Positions 1 to 9,155 of a stretch of DNA of 44,574 nucleotides are shown here, in pieces. This DNA is from Chromatiales bacterium (GTDB lineage Bacteria > Pseudomonadota > Gammaproteobacteria > SZUA-152): contig JALSGT010000140.1 of NCBI GenBank assembly GCA_026982555.1, positions 1-44,574 on the forward strand. Reading direction: 5' to 3'. Each line of letters begins with the position of its first letter. The first letter of the stretch is position 1. The position numbers and the translations under genes were made by a program. Below the pieces are notes generated by a model that made no database searches, was not told where the DNA came from, and worked only from the letters and a program-made list of their open reading frames with translations.

Positions 1-38
1 TTGTTAGTCTAAAGCTTGGGTGGAAAAAATAAGCAAAG

Positions 39-1319
39 CTAAAGGTCACGACTTTTGAGATTATACAATTCGCGGGCAGCATCAAAAATTTCTTCGCGGG
101 CATCGTAACCCGCTTTTTTGAGTTGCACGCTGGGGGTGTGGATAAGTTTGTTGGTGAGCCGGTTGGCCATTTCGGTAATGACTTGTTCGGCATTTTTACC
201 GGATTGCAACAGGCGTATGGCTCGTTCAAGTTCGATATCCCGCTGGCTTTGCGCATCTTCACGCATGGCGCGAATCGTGGAGACGGCATCCAGTGAGCGA
301 AGCCAGTGCATGAAGTGTGATACTTCAGTGTCGATAATTTCTTCTGCCTGCTGTGCGGCTTCCTGGCGGGAACGCAGGCCTTCCTGAATGATGTCCTGCA
401 GGTCATCCACGGTGTACAGGTAAACGTCATTGAGGTCGCTGACTTCGGGCTCAATGTCGCGTGGTACGGCGATATCCACCATCAGCATGGGACGGTGTTT
501 GCGTTTTTTCAGTGCGCTTTCCACGCTGCCTTTGCCGAGGATGGGCAGGGGGCTGGCGGTGGAGGAAATAACAATATCCGCTTCGGCGAGGTGTTGAGTG
601 ATCTCCGGCAGAGAAATAGCATAAGCACCGACTTCCTGTGCCAGAGTGTGGGCGTTTTCTACAGTGCGGTTGGCGATGATCATCCGGCCAATGCCGCTTT
701 GGTGCAGATGTCGTGCGGCCAGTTCCACGGTTTCGCCCGCGCCGATGAGCAGCGCGGTGCGTTTGTCGAAGGCATCAAAAATCTGTTTGGACAGGCTCAC
801 TGCCGCAAAGGCCACGGATACGGCGCTGGCACCAATGGCGGTGTCGGTGCGCACCTGCTTGGCCACGGAAAACGTGTGCTGAAACAGCCTGTCGAGCTGG
901 CCACCCATGGTGCCTGCTTCGGTGGCGGTGGCGTAGGCGTCCTTGATTTGACCGAGAATTTGCGGTTCGCCCAGCACCAGTGAATCCAGCCCGCTGGCAA
1001 CGCGCAACATGTGGCGCACGGCTTCCTGATCCGGGTGCAGGAAAATATAAGGCTCAATATCCCGCTTTTCGAGCTTGTGATATTCTCGAAACCAATCGAC
1101 AATAATGGCGTTGTCACGCTGACCTTGAGGGGTGTGTTGACCGGAATCGCAGTACAGCTCGGTACGATTGCAGGTGGAAACAATGGCAGCCTCTTGAATT
1201 CTGGCGTTGGTGACCAGGTCTTTCAGGGCATCAATCAGCTTACCCGGAGCGAACGCAACGCGTTCCCGGATGTCTACAGGGGCGGTTTTGTGATTAATGC
1301 CAAAGGCTAGAAGTGACAT
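39..1319 (-). CDS. hemA: Glutamyl-tRNA reductase
   Basis: This enzyme reduces glutamyl-tRNA(Glu) to glutamate-1-semialdehyde with NADPH, the first committed step of C5-pathway tetrapyrrole synthesis in the cytoplasm. The 426-residue product starts MSLLAFGINHKTAP and carries the family motif STCNRTELY, with the expected nucleophilic cysteine at residue 50. An NADPH-binding region follows (LLIGAGETVELAARHL), then the C-terminal helical dimerisation part. The frame is open for 20 more codons upstream, but the conserved N terminus fits the ATG ending at 1319. It diverges from the TPR-lipoprotein gene across a roughly 220-bp region. This is the usual gammaproteobacterial hemA/lolB arrangement, and prfA would be expected just beyond the left edge. 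Confidence 0.97.
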   Translation of the reverse strand: MSLLAFGINHKTAPVDIRERVAFAPGKLIDALKDLVTNARIQEAAIVSTCNRTELYCDSGQHTPQGQRDNAIIVDWFREYHKLEKRDIEPYIFLHPDQEAVRHMLRVASGLDSLVLGEPQILGQIKDAYATATEAGTMGGQLDRLFQHTFSVAKQVRTDTAIGASAVSVAFAAVSLSKQIFDAFDKRTALLIGAGETVELAARHLHQSGIGRMIIANRTVENAHTLAQEVGAYAISLPEITQHLAEADIVISSTASPLPILGKGSVESALKKRKHRPMLMVDIAVPRDIEPEVSDLNDVYLYTVDDLQDIIQEGLRSRQEAAQQAEEIIDTEVSHFMHWLRSLDAVSTIRAMREDAQSQRDIELERAIRLLQSGKNAEQVITEMANRLTNKLIHTPSVQLKKAGYDAREEIFDAARELYNLKSRDL

Positions 1320-1538
1320 GCGTGCCGATAGTACCTTGATCAAACCGTAAATTCTGAGCGAACTGGGGTGCGAATACAAGTCATGCTGAATCTGTCGGGT
1401 GCTTGATTTACCTTGGGGTGTTTATTTGCAACCCGGGTTTAAGCGCGCCAATGCTGTGGCCGACAGTCATTACAGTCGTTAAGAGATGTAGCACATGAGG
1501 CGCAAAATGCGCGAATTATCCGGGATTTTGGAGTAAAA

Positions 1539-3263
1539 ATGGTGAGAGTAGTGCGTTTTTTATGGGTTTTTGGTGTGGTTTGGTTGACGGGCTGCGCGGT
1601 TTCCACTGATGTGGTGAAAAATTCACCAGCACCCACGACAGCATCCGTGACTAGCTTGACGGAATTGCCTGAGGGTGAGTTTTCAGCACAGGTGATGTAT
1701 CGGCTGCTGGTTGCCGAAGTAGCCGGGCAGCGGGGCGAAATTGGTGTGGCGGTGAACAGTTACCTGGCGGCAGCAAGGGAATCCCGGGATGCCAGCGTGG
1801 CAGAGCGTGCGGCGCGTGTTGCTATTCTTGCCCAGGCGCTGGAACAGGCGTTGGAAGCAGCGGAATTGTGGGTCGAGCTGGCTCCGAATGATGCAAAGGC
1901 CTATGAGGTGCTGGCACCGTTGTTGCTGGTTTTTGGCCGTGCGCCGGAAACTGTGGCGCGTTATGAGCGCTATATCACCTTGTCAGCGGACGAGGCGGAT
2001 CAGGGATTCATGCAAATCTCTGGGCAGCTGATGCAAGCCAAAAGCCCCGTTGCTGCGCTTTCAGTCATGGAACAATTGCTGGCTAAACATCAGGACAATC
2101 CGCATGCATGGTTGGCGCATGGTCAGCTGAGTCTGCGTCAGGGCAAATTGAAGCTGGCTATGGATTCGGTGGATAAATCCCTGGCATTGAAATCGCACTG
2201 GGCGCCGGCCGTGGTCATGCGTGCGCGGATTCTCAGTTTGCAGGGGGACAAGAAAAAGGCGCTGGTTTATCTGGAAAAAGAGCGTGAAGGTGAGTTGGGG
2301 AATGATATTTCCGTTGGCATGAGCTATGCGCGGTTGTTGACAGAAGTTGAGCAGTTGCCCCAGGCTTTTGTCGAGTTTGAACGTCTTGCCGAACAAGATC
2401 CACGCAATGCTGAGGCACAATATGCCGCAGGTGTGCTGGCATTACAGCTGGACAAACTCGACAAGGCGGAAGCCCGCTTCAAACGTGTCTTGCGCATGAG
2501 ACAGCGTATGCTGGCGAGCAGTTATTATCTGGGGCGTGTTTATGAGAAAAAAAATGAGCCTGAGGTTGCGTTGAGATATTATTTTGCAGTACATCGTGGC
2601 GATTATTATTTAGGCGCGCAGTCTCGGGCAGCCAATTTGCTGGCCGAGCAAGGCAAGCTGGAGCGTGCGCGTGAGCATCTGCATTCACTGCGTGTTCGCA
2701 ATGAACAGGACCAGGTGCGGCTTTATCTGATGGAGGGAGAGCTGTTGCGCAAGGCCGGGAAATACCAGGAAGCACTGGTGTTCTTTGCGGATAAACTGGA
2801 AAAACGACCTGATGATACTTCCTTGCGTTATGCGCGGGCGCTGGTTGCTGAAAGGGCCGATAAACTGGCTTTGGCTGAAGAAGACCTGCGCATTATCATC
2901 GAACGGGAGCCGGGTAATGCACAGGCGCTGAATGCGCTTGGTTATACGTTGGCTGACCGTACTGATCGTCTGGATGAGGCGCTGGATTACATCACCCGGG
3001 CGCTGGAAGTGGAGCCGAGGGATGCAGCCATCATTGATAGTATGGGGTGGGTGCAGTACCGCATGGGTAACCATGCCAGAGCCGTTGAATTGTTGCGTCA
3101 GGCATTGTCATTAGTTCATGATCCGGAAATCGCCGCGCACCTGGGTGAAGTCTTGTGGGAAATGGGCAATAAGCAGGAGGCATTGGATGTATTGGAAACG
3201 GCTCTGGAAAAACACCCCAGGCACAAAATTTTACTGGATGCCATGAAGCGTCTGGGTTTGTGA
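1539..3263 (+). CDS. TPR-repeat outer-membrane lipoprotein (LbcA-like position)
   Basis: The 574-residue product has a lipoprotein signal peptide with lipobox LTGC, Cys19 being the lipidated residue. The rest is almost entirely tetratricopeptide repeats, visible as recurring A-x-Y/L-x-A-LGY-type helices up to the C terminus. In Pseudomonas a TPR lipoprotein occupies the same place between hemA and lolB. In P. aeruginosa that protein (LbcA, PA4667) is the partner of the periplasmic protease CtpA. Function here is inferred from position and architecture, not from sequence comparison. A GGAG lies 6-7 nt before the ATG. The stop overlaps the GTG start of lolB by four bases, so the two are probably translationally coupled. 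Confidence 0.88.
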   Translation: MVRVVRFLWVFGVVWLTGCAVSTDVVKNSPAPTTASVTSLTELPEGEFSAQVMYRLLVAEVAGQRGEIGVAVNSYLAAARESRDASVAERAARVAILAQALEQALEAAELWVELAPNDAKAYEVLAPLLLVFGRAPETVARYERYITLSADEADQGFMQISGQLMQAKSPVAALSVMEQLLAKHQDNPHAWLAHGQLSLRQGKLKLAMDSVDKSLALKSHWAPAVVMRARILSLQGDKKKALVYLEKEREGELGNDISVGMSYARLLTEVEQLPQAFVEFERLAEQDPRNAEAQYAAGVLALQLDKLDKAEARFKRVLRMRQRMLASSYYLGRVYEKKNEPEVALRYYFAVHRGDYYLGAQSRAANLLAEQGKLERAREHLHSLRVRNEQDQVRLYLMEGELLRKAGKYQEALVFFADKLEKRPDDTSLRYARALVAERADKLALAEEDLRIIIEREPGNAQALNALGYTLADRTDRLDEALDYITRALEVEPRDAAIIDSMGWVQYRMGNHARAVELLRQALSLVHDPEIAAHLGEVLWEMGNKQEALDVLETALEKHPRHKILLDAMKRLGL

Positions 3264-3904
3264 TTCACTCGCTGTTACAACGTATTGCGCCGTGGTGCCT
3301 GCTGGGCGCGGTGTTTCTGTTTTCCGGTTGCGCCTCGTTGTCACCCTTTGCTCCTGAGCCCCCCTCCGGGCGTATTGCGCAATTATGGCAGCAACATGTT
3401 CAGTCTGTGAATGCACAAACTGACTGGACGTTGAGCGCACGCATTGCTGCCCACAGTGAAGATGACGGCTGGAATGGCAAGCTGCATTGGCGACAGGAAA
3501 AAGACACTTATCAAATGAGTTTCAATGCACCGTTTGGCCAGGGTGGGTTACAGCTGGATGGCGGGCCACAGTATGTCGAAATGCGTACCTCGGACGGGCA
3601 GACGATGGTTGCTACGGATGTTGAGTCTCTTCTTTATCAACAGCTTGGCTGGCGGCTGCCGTTGCACAGTCTGCGGTATTGGGTGCGTGGTATACCTGTG
3701 CCGGCAGGCGGGAAAGCCCCGCTGTTGGCTTTTGATGAAGAGGGCCGGCTTGCCCGTTTGCAACAGTCCCACTGGCAAATTGAATACTTCGCCTACCGCC
3801 AGACGGATGGGTTGATGTTACCGCGCAAGGTCTATCTGGAAAACGGTGAACTCAGTGTGCGTCTGGTGATTGATCGTTGGGAGTCAGGTGACGGCGGACA
3901 GTAA
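3260..3904 (+). CDS. lolB: Outer-membrane lipoprotein receptor LolB
   Basis: LolB accepts lipoproteins from the periplasmic carrier LolA and inserts them in the outer membrane. The 214-residue product has its own lipobox (LFSGC, Cys24). Its family-typical body includes the NGKLHWRQ strand, the LP-L-LRYWVRG segment and a C-terminal RLVIDRW. The start is a GTG that shares bases with the TGA of the upstream TPR gene (GTGA overlap). The stop codon is followed directly by a 234-bp dispersed repeat that separates lolB from ispE, genes that usually lie closer together. Confidence 0.93.
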   Translation: MIHSLLQRIAPWCLLGAVFLFSGCASLSPFAPEPPSGRIAQLWQQHVQSVNAQTDWTLSARIAAHSEDDGWNGKLHWRQEKDTYQMSFNAPFGQGGLQLDGGPQYVEMRTSDGQTMVATDVESLLYQQLGWRLPLHSLRYWVRGIPVPAGGKAPLLAFDEEGRLARLQQSHWQIEYFAYRQTDGLMLPRKVYLENGELSVRLVIDRWESGDGGQ

Positions 3905-4138
3905 CCTGGATTCCTCAGTTGAACGGCCTGTAGCGTGCGTTGAATGTTGTGGCTGACAAGGCGCGATGAAGAGTCATAGCCCGCTGTTGCGATGATACGC
4001 AACGCGGCCAGACGCAAAGGGCAGCGTGTTATACAGGTCGTAGCGACTCACTTAACCCGTGAATGCGCCAAAATCACCCAACAAGCTATTTATCAAAATG
4101 TGAATACACCCGCGAAGCAGTCAACTGCGGAATCCAGG
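3905..4138. repeat. Dispersed repeat, copy A (MITE-like, between lolB and ispE)
   Basis: This 234-bp gene-free segment has imperfect terminal inverted repeats: CCTGGATTCCTCAGTTGA at the left end, and CCTGGATTCCGCAGTTGA at the right end read on the other strand. The same sequence occurs in opposite orientation at 21653-21831. Copy A holds about 60 extra internal bases, lying between short TAGC direct repeats, that copy B lacks. It begins at the base after the lolB stop and ends 8 bp before ispE. It encodes no plausible protein. The features fit a small non-autonomous element, but no transposase in this window matches it. Confidence 0.75.
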
Positions 4139-4146
4139 ATTAAGGC

Positions 4147-5079
4147 ATGTCAGACAGTCTCGTTTTACAGCAACCCGTCTGGCCCGCGCCAGCCAAACTC
4201 AACTTGTTTTTACACATCACCGGGCAACGCCCCAACGGTTTTCATGATTTGCAAACCGTATTTCAGTTTCTGGATTTTGGTGACAAGCTGCGTTTTTGTG
4301 TGCGTGCCGACGGGCAATTGCGGCGAGTTACCGATGTGCCTGGAGTGCCGGAAGCAGAAGATTTAATGATTCGTGCCGCACGATTATTGCAGACTGAAAC
4401 CGGTTGCACACAGGGCGCAGAAATTTACATCGAAAAAAAATTGCCCATGGGCGGCGGTCTGGGCGGTGGCAGTTCTGACGCCGCCACCACACTGGTTGCA
4501 CTCAATGATTTGTGGCAGCTTGGTCTTAACGAAAACCGGCTTGCGACGCTGGGTTTGCAACTGGGTGCTGATGTGCCGGTGTTTGTGCGTGGCCGTGCCG
4601 CCTGGGCGGAAGGTGTGGGTGAAAAACTGGAGCCGGTGATGTTGTTGCCCGAACCCTGGTTTGTGGTGTTGGTTCCCGGAGTGCAGGTCTCCACAGCTGA
4701 ATTGTTTAGTGATACACAATTGACACGCGATGCGCGACCCATCAAAATACGCGATTACCTTTCGTGGGTTAGCGCTGGGGGTGCCGGGAGTGTGAGCGGT
4801 GCCCTTTTTTGTCGGGGTGGTGAGAGCCGCGTTGGCAATGTATTCGAGCCATTGGTGCGGGCAAAGTACCCTGAGGTTGATGCCGCATTGATGGATTTGA
4901 TGCGATTTTCGCCCGCACGATTGACTGGCACCGGGGGTTGTGTGTTTGCGGCATTTGAACGCGAATCACAGGCGCGTGAGGTGGCTGAACAGCTTGAAGA
5001 CCGCTGGCAGACGATAGTCGCCGCAGGTTGTAATCGTTCGGTATTGTTCGGCTCAGAAAGGTTTTATAGAGAAAAATAA
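4147..5079 (+). CDS. ispE: 4-diphosphocytidyl-2-C-methyl-D-erythritol kinase
   Basis: IspE phosphorylates CDP-methylerythritol with ATP in the non-mevalonate (MEP) isoprenoid pathway. The 310-residue product is a GHMP-family kinase. The N-terminal PAPAKLNLFLHITG substrate loop and the glycine-serine-rich ATP motif PMGGGLGGGSSDAA (residues 100-113) are present. The C-terminal ARLTGTGGCVFAAF motif is also there. Length is a little above the usual 280-290. It stands before tRNA-Gln and prs, as in many gammaproteobacteria. A dispersed repeat ends just upstream of the ATG, so part of its upstream region may have been replaced. Confidence 0.97.
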   Translation: MSDSLVLQQPVWPAPAKLNLFLHITGQRPNGFHDLQTVFQFLDFGDKLRFCVRADGQLRRVTDVPGVPEAEDLMIRAARLLQTETGCTQGAEIYIEKKLPMGGGLGGGSSDAATTLVALNDLWQLGLNENRLATLGLQLGADVPVFVRGRAAWAEGVGEKLEPVMLLPEPWFVVLVPGVQVSTAELFSDTQLTRDARPIKIRDYLSWVSAGGAGSVSGALFCRGGESRVGNVFEPLVRAKYPEVDAALMDLMRFSPARLTGTGGCVFAAFERESQAREVAEQLEDRWQTIVAAGCNRSVLFGSERFYREK

Positions 5080-5087
5080 GTTTTTAT

Positions 5088-5162
5088 TGGGGCGTCGCCA
5101 AGCGGTAAGGCACTGGGTTTTGATCTCAGCATGCGCAGGTTCGAATCCTGCCGCCCCAGCCA
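5088..5162 (+). tRNA. tRNA-Gln (anticodon TTG)
   Basis: A 75-base cloverleaf is visible. The acceptor TGGGGCG pairs with CGCCCCA, a D-arm contains AGCGGTAAGG, and the anticodon stem CTGGG/CTCAG encloses loop TTTTGAT with anticodon TTG. The T-arm GCAGG-TTCGAAT-CCTGC is followed by an encoded GCCA end. It starts 8 bases after the ispE stop and lies between ispE and prs, the same place as in Pseudomonas. Confidence 0.97.
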
Positions 5163-5339
5163 ATCGATAAATGATAACCGTAAACACGGTGGTTGATTGT
5201 CAATAAATTGTTGGGTCAGAGCGGTGGGGTTTGAACCTTAAGGTTTGACCGGTTTCGCGCAACCAACGGGTAAATGACGACTGATGAAAATGCAGTTGTC
5301 AATTGTAAACAGAGCTGGTCACTTCTGGTGGAGTAAATC

Positions 5340-6293
5340 GTGTCTGACAGCCAAATGATGGTGTTTACGGGTAACGCTAACCCGCAGCTGGCGCAGGCCG
5401 TGGCGAGCTACCTTGATCTTTCACTGGGTAAAGCCGTGGTGGGAGAGTTCAGCGATGGCGAAACCCTGGTTGAAATCACTGAAAATGTACGTGGCCGGGA
5501 TGTGTTTATTATCCAGCCTACCTGTGTGCCCACCAACAATAATCTGATGGAATTGCTGGTGATGATTGATGCCCTGCGTCGTTCATCAACACGCCGTATT
5601 ACAGCGGTCATTCCGTATTTTGGTTATTCACGACAAGATCGCCGGCCGCGTTCAGCGCGTGTGCCACTGACGGCCAAACTGGTGGCAGACATGATTGTCA
5701 CCGCAGGTGCTGATCGCGTGCTGACAGTGGATTTGCATGCTGACCAGGTGCAAGGTTTTTTCGATAAACCCATGGACAATATTTACGCTTCTCCCATTTT
5801 GCTGGGCGATATCTGGCGTCGGGGGTATGAGAATCTGATGGTGGTGTCGCCGGATGTCGGTGGTGTGGTGCGCGCCCGGGCATTGGCCAAGCGACTGGAT
5901 GATGCGGACCTGGCTATTATCGACAAACGGCGCCCCAAGCCCAATGTGGCGAAGGTGATGAACATTATCGGTGATGTGGAAGGGCGGACCTGTGTGCTGG
6001 TGGACGACCTGGTTGATACGGCGGGTACCCTGGGGCAAGCGGCTAAAGCATTGAAAGACAAAGGTGCTACCAAGGTGGTGGCTTACTGTACACATCCGGT
6101 GTTATCCGGCCCGGCGGTGGAAAACATTATCAAATCCGAGCTGGATGAATTGGTGGTGACAGATACGATTCCGCTCAGCAAGGCCGCTGCTAAATGTGGT
6201 CGTATCCGGCAGCTGTCTATCGCTGAACTGTTGGCGGAAACCATGCGGCGCGTGAGTAATGAAGAGTCGGTAAGCTCGTTGTTCATGGATTAA
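5340..6293 (+). CDS. prs: Ribose-phosphate pyrophosphokinase
   Basis: Prs makes PRPP from ribose-5-phosphate and ATP for nucleotide, histidine, tryptophan and NAD synthesis. The 317-residue product matches the class I enzyme throughout: [10 protein letters not shown] near residue 38, the [10 protein letters not shown] flexible-loop region at 93-102, and the PRPP-binding loop [13 protein letters not shown] around 218-230. The start is a GTG at 5340 preceded by GGTGGAG 7 bases upstream, and no earlier start fits. It follows tRNA-Gln after about 180 bp. Confidence 0.97.
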   Translation: MSDSQMMVFTGNANPQLAQAVASYLDLSLGKAVVGEFSDGETLVEITENVRGRDVFIIQPTCVPTNNNLMELLVMIDALRRSSTRRITAVIPYFGYSRQDRRPRSARVPLTAKLVADMIVTAGADRVLTVDLHADQVQGFFDKPMDNIYASPILLGDIWRRGYENLMVVSPDVGGVVRARALAKRLDDADLAIIDKRRPKPNVAKVMNIIGDVEGRTCVLVDDLVDTAGTLGQAAKALKDKGATKVVAYCTHPVLSGPAVENIIKSELDELVVTDTIPLSKAAAKCGRIRQLSIAELLAETMRRVSNEESVSSLFMD

Positions 6294-6354
6294 CGCCGGA
6301 TAAAAATGTGAATTAAAGAATTGTTGTTGGAGTCATTGTTAATAATAGAGTGAC

Positions 6355-6482
6355 TTTAACAAAGGTGCTTCATCCTGGTCGCAAGGACGAAGTGAAAAGC
6401 GAAGACCGCAAAATCATGGCGGTCTTTTTTGTCGGATGTGACTGGCGGTATTTGCCAGACACACAATTGCTGGAGATACATT
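6355..6482 (+). promoter_or_regulatory. Candidate structured 5' leader of rplY
   Basis: The prs-rplY gap contains a weak promoter candidate (TTGTTG at 6321-6326, TAATAG at 6343-6348, 16-bp spacing). Next comes an imperfect hairpin (CTTCATCC 6368-6375 with GGACGAAG 6385-6392), then an intrinsic-terminator-like hairpin, then about 50 bases to the rplY ATG. A hairpin plus terminator inside a ribosomal-protein leader suggests attenuation or autoregulation. From memory, leaders in front of bL25 genes have been proposed in Gammaproteobacteria. I have not been able to test similarity. The terminator could equally just end the prs transcript. Confidence 0.35.
6402..6430 (+). terminator. Intrinsic terminator or attenuator between prs and rplY
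   Basis: The stem GACCGC / GCGGTC, extended by neighbouring A-T pairs, encloses a short loop containing ATCATG and is followed by TTTTTT. It ends the prs transcript or acts as an attenuator in the rplY leader. It lies 108 bases after the prs stop and about 50 bases before rplY. Confidence 0.8.
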
Positions 6483-7133
6483 ATGTCTGTTGATTTTAAT
6501 ATTATTGCTGAAAGCCGTACGGACGTAGGGAAAGGTGCGAGCCGCCGCCTGCGCCATACGGGCAAAGTACCGGGAATTATTTATGGCTCGGGTAAAGACC
6601 CCGTGCCCTTTACTGTGGTGCATGATGACTTGATGCATCATCTGGAAAATGAAGCCTTTTATTCTCACGTTCTCACCGTGACGGTTGATGGCAAGGTCCA
6701 AAAAGCGGTACTCAAAGACTTGCAGCGTCATCCCGCTAAACGCAAAATCCTGCATGTGGATTTTTTACGCGTGAGCGACAAAGACGTTATTAATATGCAA
6801 GTGCCGATGCATTTTATCAATGAAGGTGTCAGTGTTGGTGTTAAAGCGGGTGGCTTGGTGTCGCATTTGTTGAGCACCATTGAAATCACCTGTAAAGCCA
6901 GCGATTTGCCAGAATATCTGCAAATTGATCTGACGGATCTGGATGTCGGTGCTTCGTTGCATTTGTCGGATATTGATCTGCCTAAGGGCGTACAGATTAC
7001 CGCTTTGACGCATGGTGCAGACCACGATTTACCAGTGGTCAGCATTCACGCACCGAAAGGGGGTGACTCCACAGAAGAAAGTGAGGCAGCTGATACCACT
7101 GCCACAGAAGAAGGTGACGCCACCAGCGAATAA
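6483..7133 (+). CDS. rplY: 50S ribosomal protein bL25, long (CTC/TL5) form
   Basis: bL25 binds 5S rRNA in the large subunit. The 216-residue product is the two-domain form: an N-terminal L25 domain (residues about 1-95) and a C-terminal CTC/TL5-type domain (about 100-190). The tail is acidic, disordered and rich in E, T and A. The frame is open 18 codons further up, but MSVDFNIIAESR at 6483 is the conserved start and has CTGGAG 8 bases before it. It is followed by pth after 36 bases, the usual rplY-pth-ychF order. Confidence 0.96.
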   Translation: MSVDFNIIAESRTDVGKGASRRLRHTGKVPGIIYGSGKDPVPFTVVHDDLMHHLENEAFYSHVLTVTVDGKVQKAVLKDLQRHPAKRKILHVDFLRVSDKDVINMQVPMHFINEGVSVGVKAGGLVSHLLSTIEITCKASDLPEYLQIDLTDLDVGASLHLSDIDLPKGVQITALTHGADHDLPVVSIHAPKGGDSTEESEAADTTATEEGDATSE

Positions 7134-7169
7134 GCTTTTTTGTTTCTCTAAAGTACAGGAAAGCCGACT

Positions 7170-7751
7170 TTGTCGTCGCCCGTTCAGCTTATTGTCGGCC
7201 TGGGAAACCCCGGGCCGAAGTATGAGCAGACGCGACACAACGTCGGCTTTGTTTTTGTGGACGAACTGGCGCGCAGCAAAGGTGCATCGTTCAAGCTGGA
7301 AAATAAATTCCATGGCGATGTGTGCAAATTGTCACTGGCAGGCGATGACATCTGGTTGCTCAAACCCAACACCTTTATGAACTTAAGCGGCAAGTCCGTT
7401 GCTGCATTGGCGCGTTTTTATAAAATCGTACCGGAATCAATATTGGTGGTGCATGACGAACTGGATATTCCACCAGGTCAATTACGACTCAAGCAAGGTG
7501 GTGGTCATGGTGGTCATAACGGCCTGCGTGACATGATTGCGCAACTGGGCAGCAAGGAATTTATGCGCCTGCGTATCGGTATTGGCCACCCCGGGCAAAG
7601 CCGGGACGTATCAAATTATGTGCTGGGTAAAGCCTCGCGTGACGAGCAAATCGACATTGATGCGGCCATTGATGAAGCTTTGCATACTTTGCCAAAAGTG
7701 ATCGAAGGCGAAATGCAAGCGGCGATGAATCATTTACATAGCCGTAAATAG
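7170..7751 (+). CDS. pth: Peptidyl-tRNA hydrolase
   Basis: Pth cleaves peptidyl-tRNA released by drop-off, so that tRNA is recycled. The 193-residue protein carries the full active-site set: GLGNPGPKYEQTRHNVGF with Asn13 and catalytic His23, FMNLSG, HDELDIPPG, and the GGHGGHNGLRD loop. The start appears to be TTG at 7170, since there is no ATG or GTG nearby and the family N terminus begins at once. AGGAAA stands about 10 bases upstream. It is read between rplY and ychF. Confidence 0.96.
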   Translation: MSSPVQLIVGLGNPGPKYEQTRHNVGFVFVDELARSKGASFKLENKFHGDVCKLSLAGDDIWLLKPNTFMNLSGKSVAALARFYKIVPESILVVHDELDIPPGQLRLKQGGGHGGHNGLRDMIAQLGSKEFMRLRIGIGHPGQSRDVSNYVLGKASRDEQIDIDAAIDEALHTLPKVIEGEMQAAMNHLHSRK

Positions 7752-7829
7752 TGATGGCAGCAACGGCAGGGCGGGCACATTGTTTGTGTCCACATGTTGC
7801 TTTATAACATTAGAGTAGAGATTAAAAAC

Positions 7830-8921
7830 ATGGGATTCAAATGTGGCATCGTCGGCTTACCCAATGTGGGTAAATCCACCTTGTTTAACGCGCTGACCAA
7901 AGCGGGCATTCAGGCAGCCAATTACCCTTTTTGCACCATCGAGCCCAACGTCGGCGTGGTCCCGGTCCCGGACCCGCGTCTTGATGCGCTGGCCGCGATA
8001 GTCAACCCTGAGCGCATACTGCCCACCACCATTGAATTCGTGGACATTGCCGGGCTTGTTGCCGGAGCCTCCAAAGGTGAAGGCCTGGGCAACCAGTTTC
8101 TGGCCAACATTCGCGAGACCGATGCCATCGCTCACGTAGTACGTTGTTTTGACGACGACGATGTGGTGCATGTCGCGGGTAAAATTGATCCGCTGGATGA
8201 TATCGAAGTCATCAACACCGAACTGGCGCTGGCTGACCTGGATTCTGTGGACAAAGCCATCAATCGTGTTGGCCGGGTTGCCAACTCCGGTGATAAAGAT
8301 GCCAGAGCCAAACTTGTGGTGCTGGAGAAAATCAAAACGGAACTGGACGAAGGCAAACCCGTACGTGCCATGGGTCTGGATGAAGACGAGCAGGCGATGT
8401 TAAGCGATATGTTTCTGCTCACCGCCAAGCCAACTCTGTATGTCGCCAATGTCGCCGAAGATGGCATGGAAAATAATCCACTGCTGGACAGGGTGCGTGA
8501 ATTTGCCACCAGCGAGGGTGCAGGCGTCGTTGCCGTGTGTGCGGCTATCGAATCCGAGCTGTCCGAACTGGATGACGACGAGCGCGATGAATTTCTGCAA
8601 GAACTGGGGCTGGAAGAGCCGGGCCTCAATCGTGTGATCCGTGCTGGTTACGGTTTGTTGAGTCTGCACACCTATTTTACTGCTGGTGTCAAAGAGGTGC
8701 GTGCCTGGACCGTGGCTATCGGTGCTACTGCACCGCAGTCTGCCGCCGTGATTCACACTGACTTTGAAAAAGGCTTCATCCGTGCGGAAGTTATTGCTTA
8801 TGATGATTTTATCGCCGGTAACGGTGAGCAGGGCGCCAAAGAAGCGGGCAAATGGCGGCTGGAAGGCAAGGATTACGTTACTCAGGACGGTGATGTCATG
8901 CACTTTCGCTTTAACGTCTGA
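7830..8921 (+). CDS. ychF: Redox-regulated ATPase YchF (Obg family)
   Basis: YchF is an Obg-like P-loop NTPase that prefers ATP and interacts with ribosomes. It is implicated in translation and oxidative-stress control. The 363-residue product starts [17 protein letters not shown], the G1 loop. It has [16 protein letters not shown] as G3, and NVAE in place of the NKxD motif, which is the known reason for ATP preference in this family. A TGS-type C-terminal domain follows ([11 protein letters not shown] to FRFNV). The ATG at 7830 is chosen over an upstream one at 7794 because it matches the family N terminus. Confidence 0.96.
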   Translation: MGFKCGIVGLPNVGKSTLFNALTKAGIQAANYPFCTIEPNVGVVPVPDPRLDALAAIVNPERILPTTIEFVDIAGLVAGASKGEGLGNQFLANIRETDAIAHVVRCFDDDDVVHVAGKIDPLDDIEVINTELALADLDSVDKAINRVGRVANSGDKDARAKLVVLEKIKTELDEGKPVRAMGLDEDEQAMLSDMFLLTAKPTLYVANVAEDGMENNPLLDRVREFATSEGAGVVAVCAAIESELSELDDDERDEFLQELGLEEPGLNRVIRAGYGLLSLHTYFTAGVKEVRAWTVAIGATAPQSAAVIHTDFEKGFIRAEVIAYDDFIAGNGEQGAKEAGKWRLEGKDYVTQDGDVMHFRFNV

Positions 8922-9024
8922 GGTCGGATGAGAATCGTGTGACGGCTACGGCTGGACAAGCCTGCCGGGAAACCATACAATTCCGCCTCTTCAAAATCCG
9001 GCTTGCCGGATCATTTCTTAAAAC

Positions 9025-9101
9025 GGCTATGTAGCTCAGCTGGTTAGAGCACATCACTCATAATGATGGGGTCCCCTGTTCGAATCAGGGCATAGCCACC
9101 A
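9025..9101 (+). tRNA. tRNA-Met (elongator, anticodon CAT)
   Basis: This is a 77-base cloverleaf with encoded CCA. The acceptor GGCTATG pairs with CATAGCC, the D-arm includes AGCTCAGCTGGTTAGAGC, and the anticodon stem CATCA/TGATG encloses CTCATAA. The T-arm is CCCTG-TTCGAAT-CAGGG. The sequence is of elongator-Met type rather than initiator, since the first acceptor pair is matched. Its 3' half is repeated at 10571-10620, which marks it as the integration target of the following islet. Confidence 0.96.
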
Positions 9102-9106
9102 TATTC
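9071..9106. repeat. attL-like direct repeat in the tRNA-Met 3' end
   Basis: These 36 bases run from the variable/T-arm of tRNA-Met through CCA and five bases beyond. They are repeated without mismatch in the same orientation at 10585-10620. A direct duplication of a tRNA 3' end with a short insert between copies is the usual trace of site-specific integration by a tyrosine recombinase. Confidence 0.75.
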
Positions 9107-9155
9107 CATTTTCACGACTTTTTCGGGCCCTCCAAAAACAGCCCGAAAATGCCCC

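Noticed and set aside
3992-4366. A 124-codon plus-strand gene overlapping ispE
   Set aside because: It runs through the dispersed repeat and then ispE in another frame, with no start signal. It is a shadow frame.
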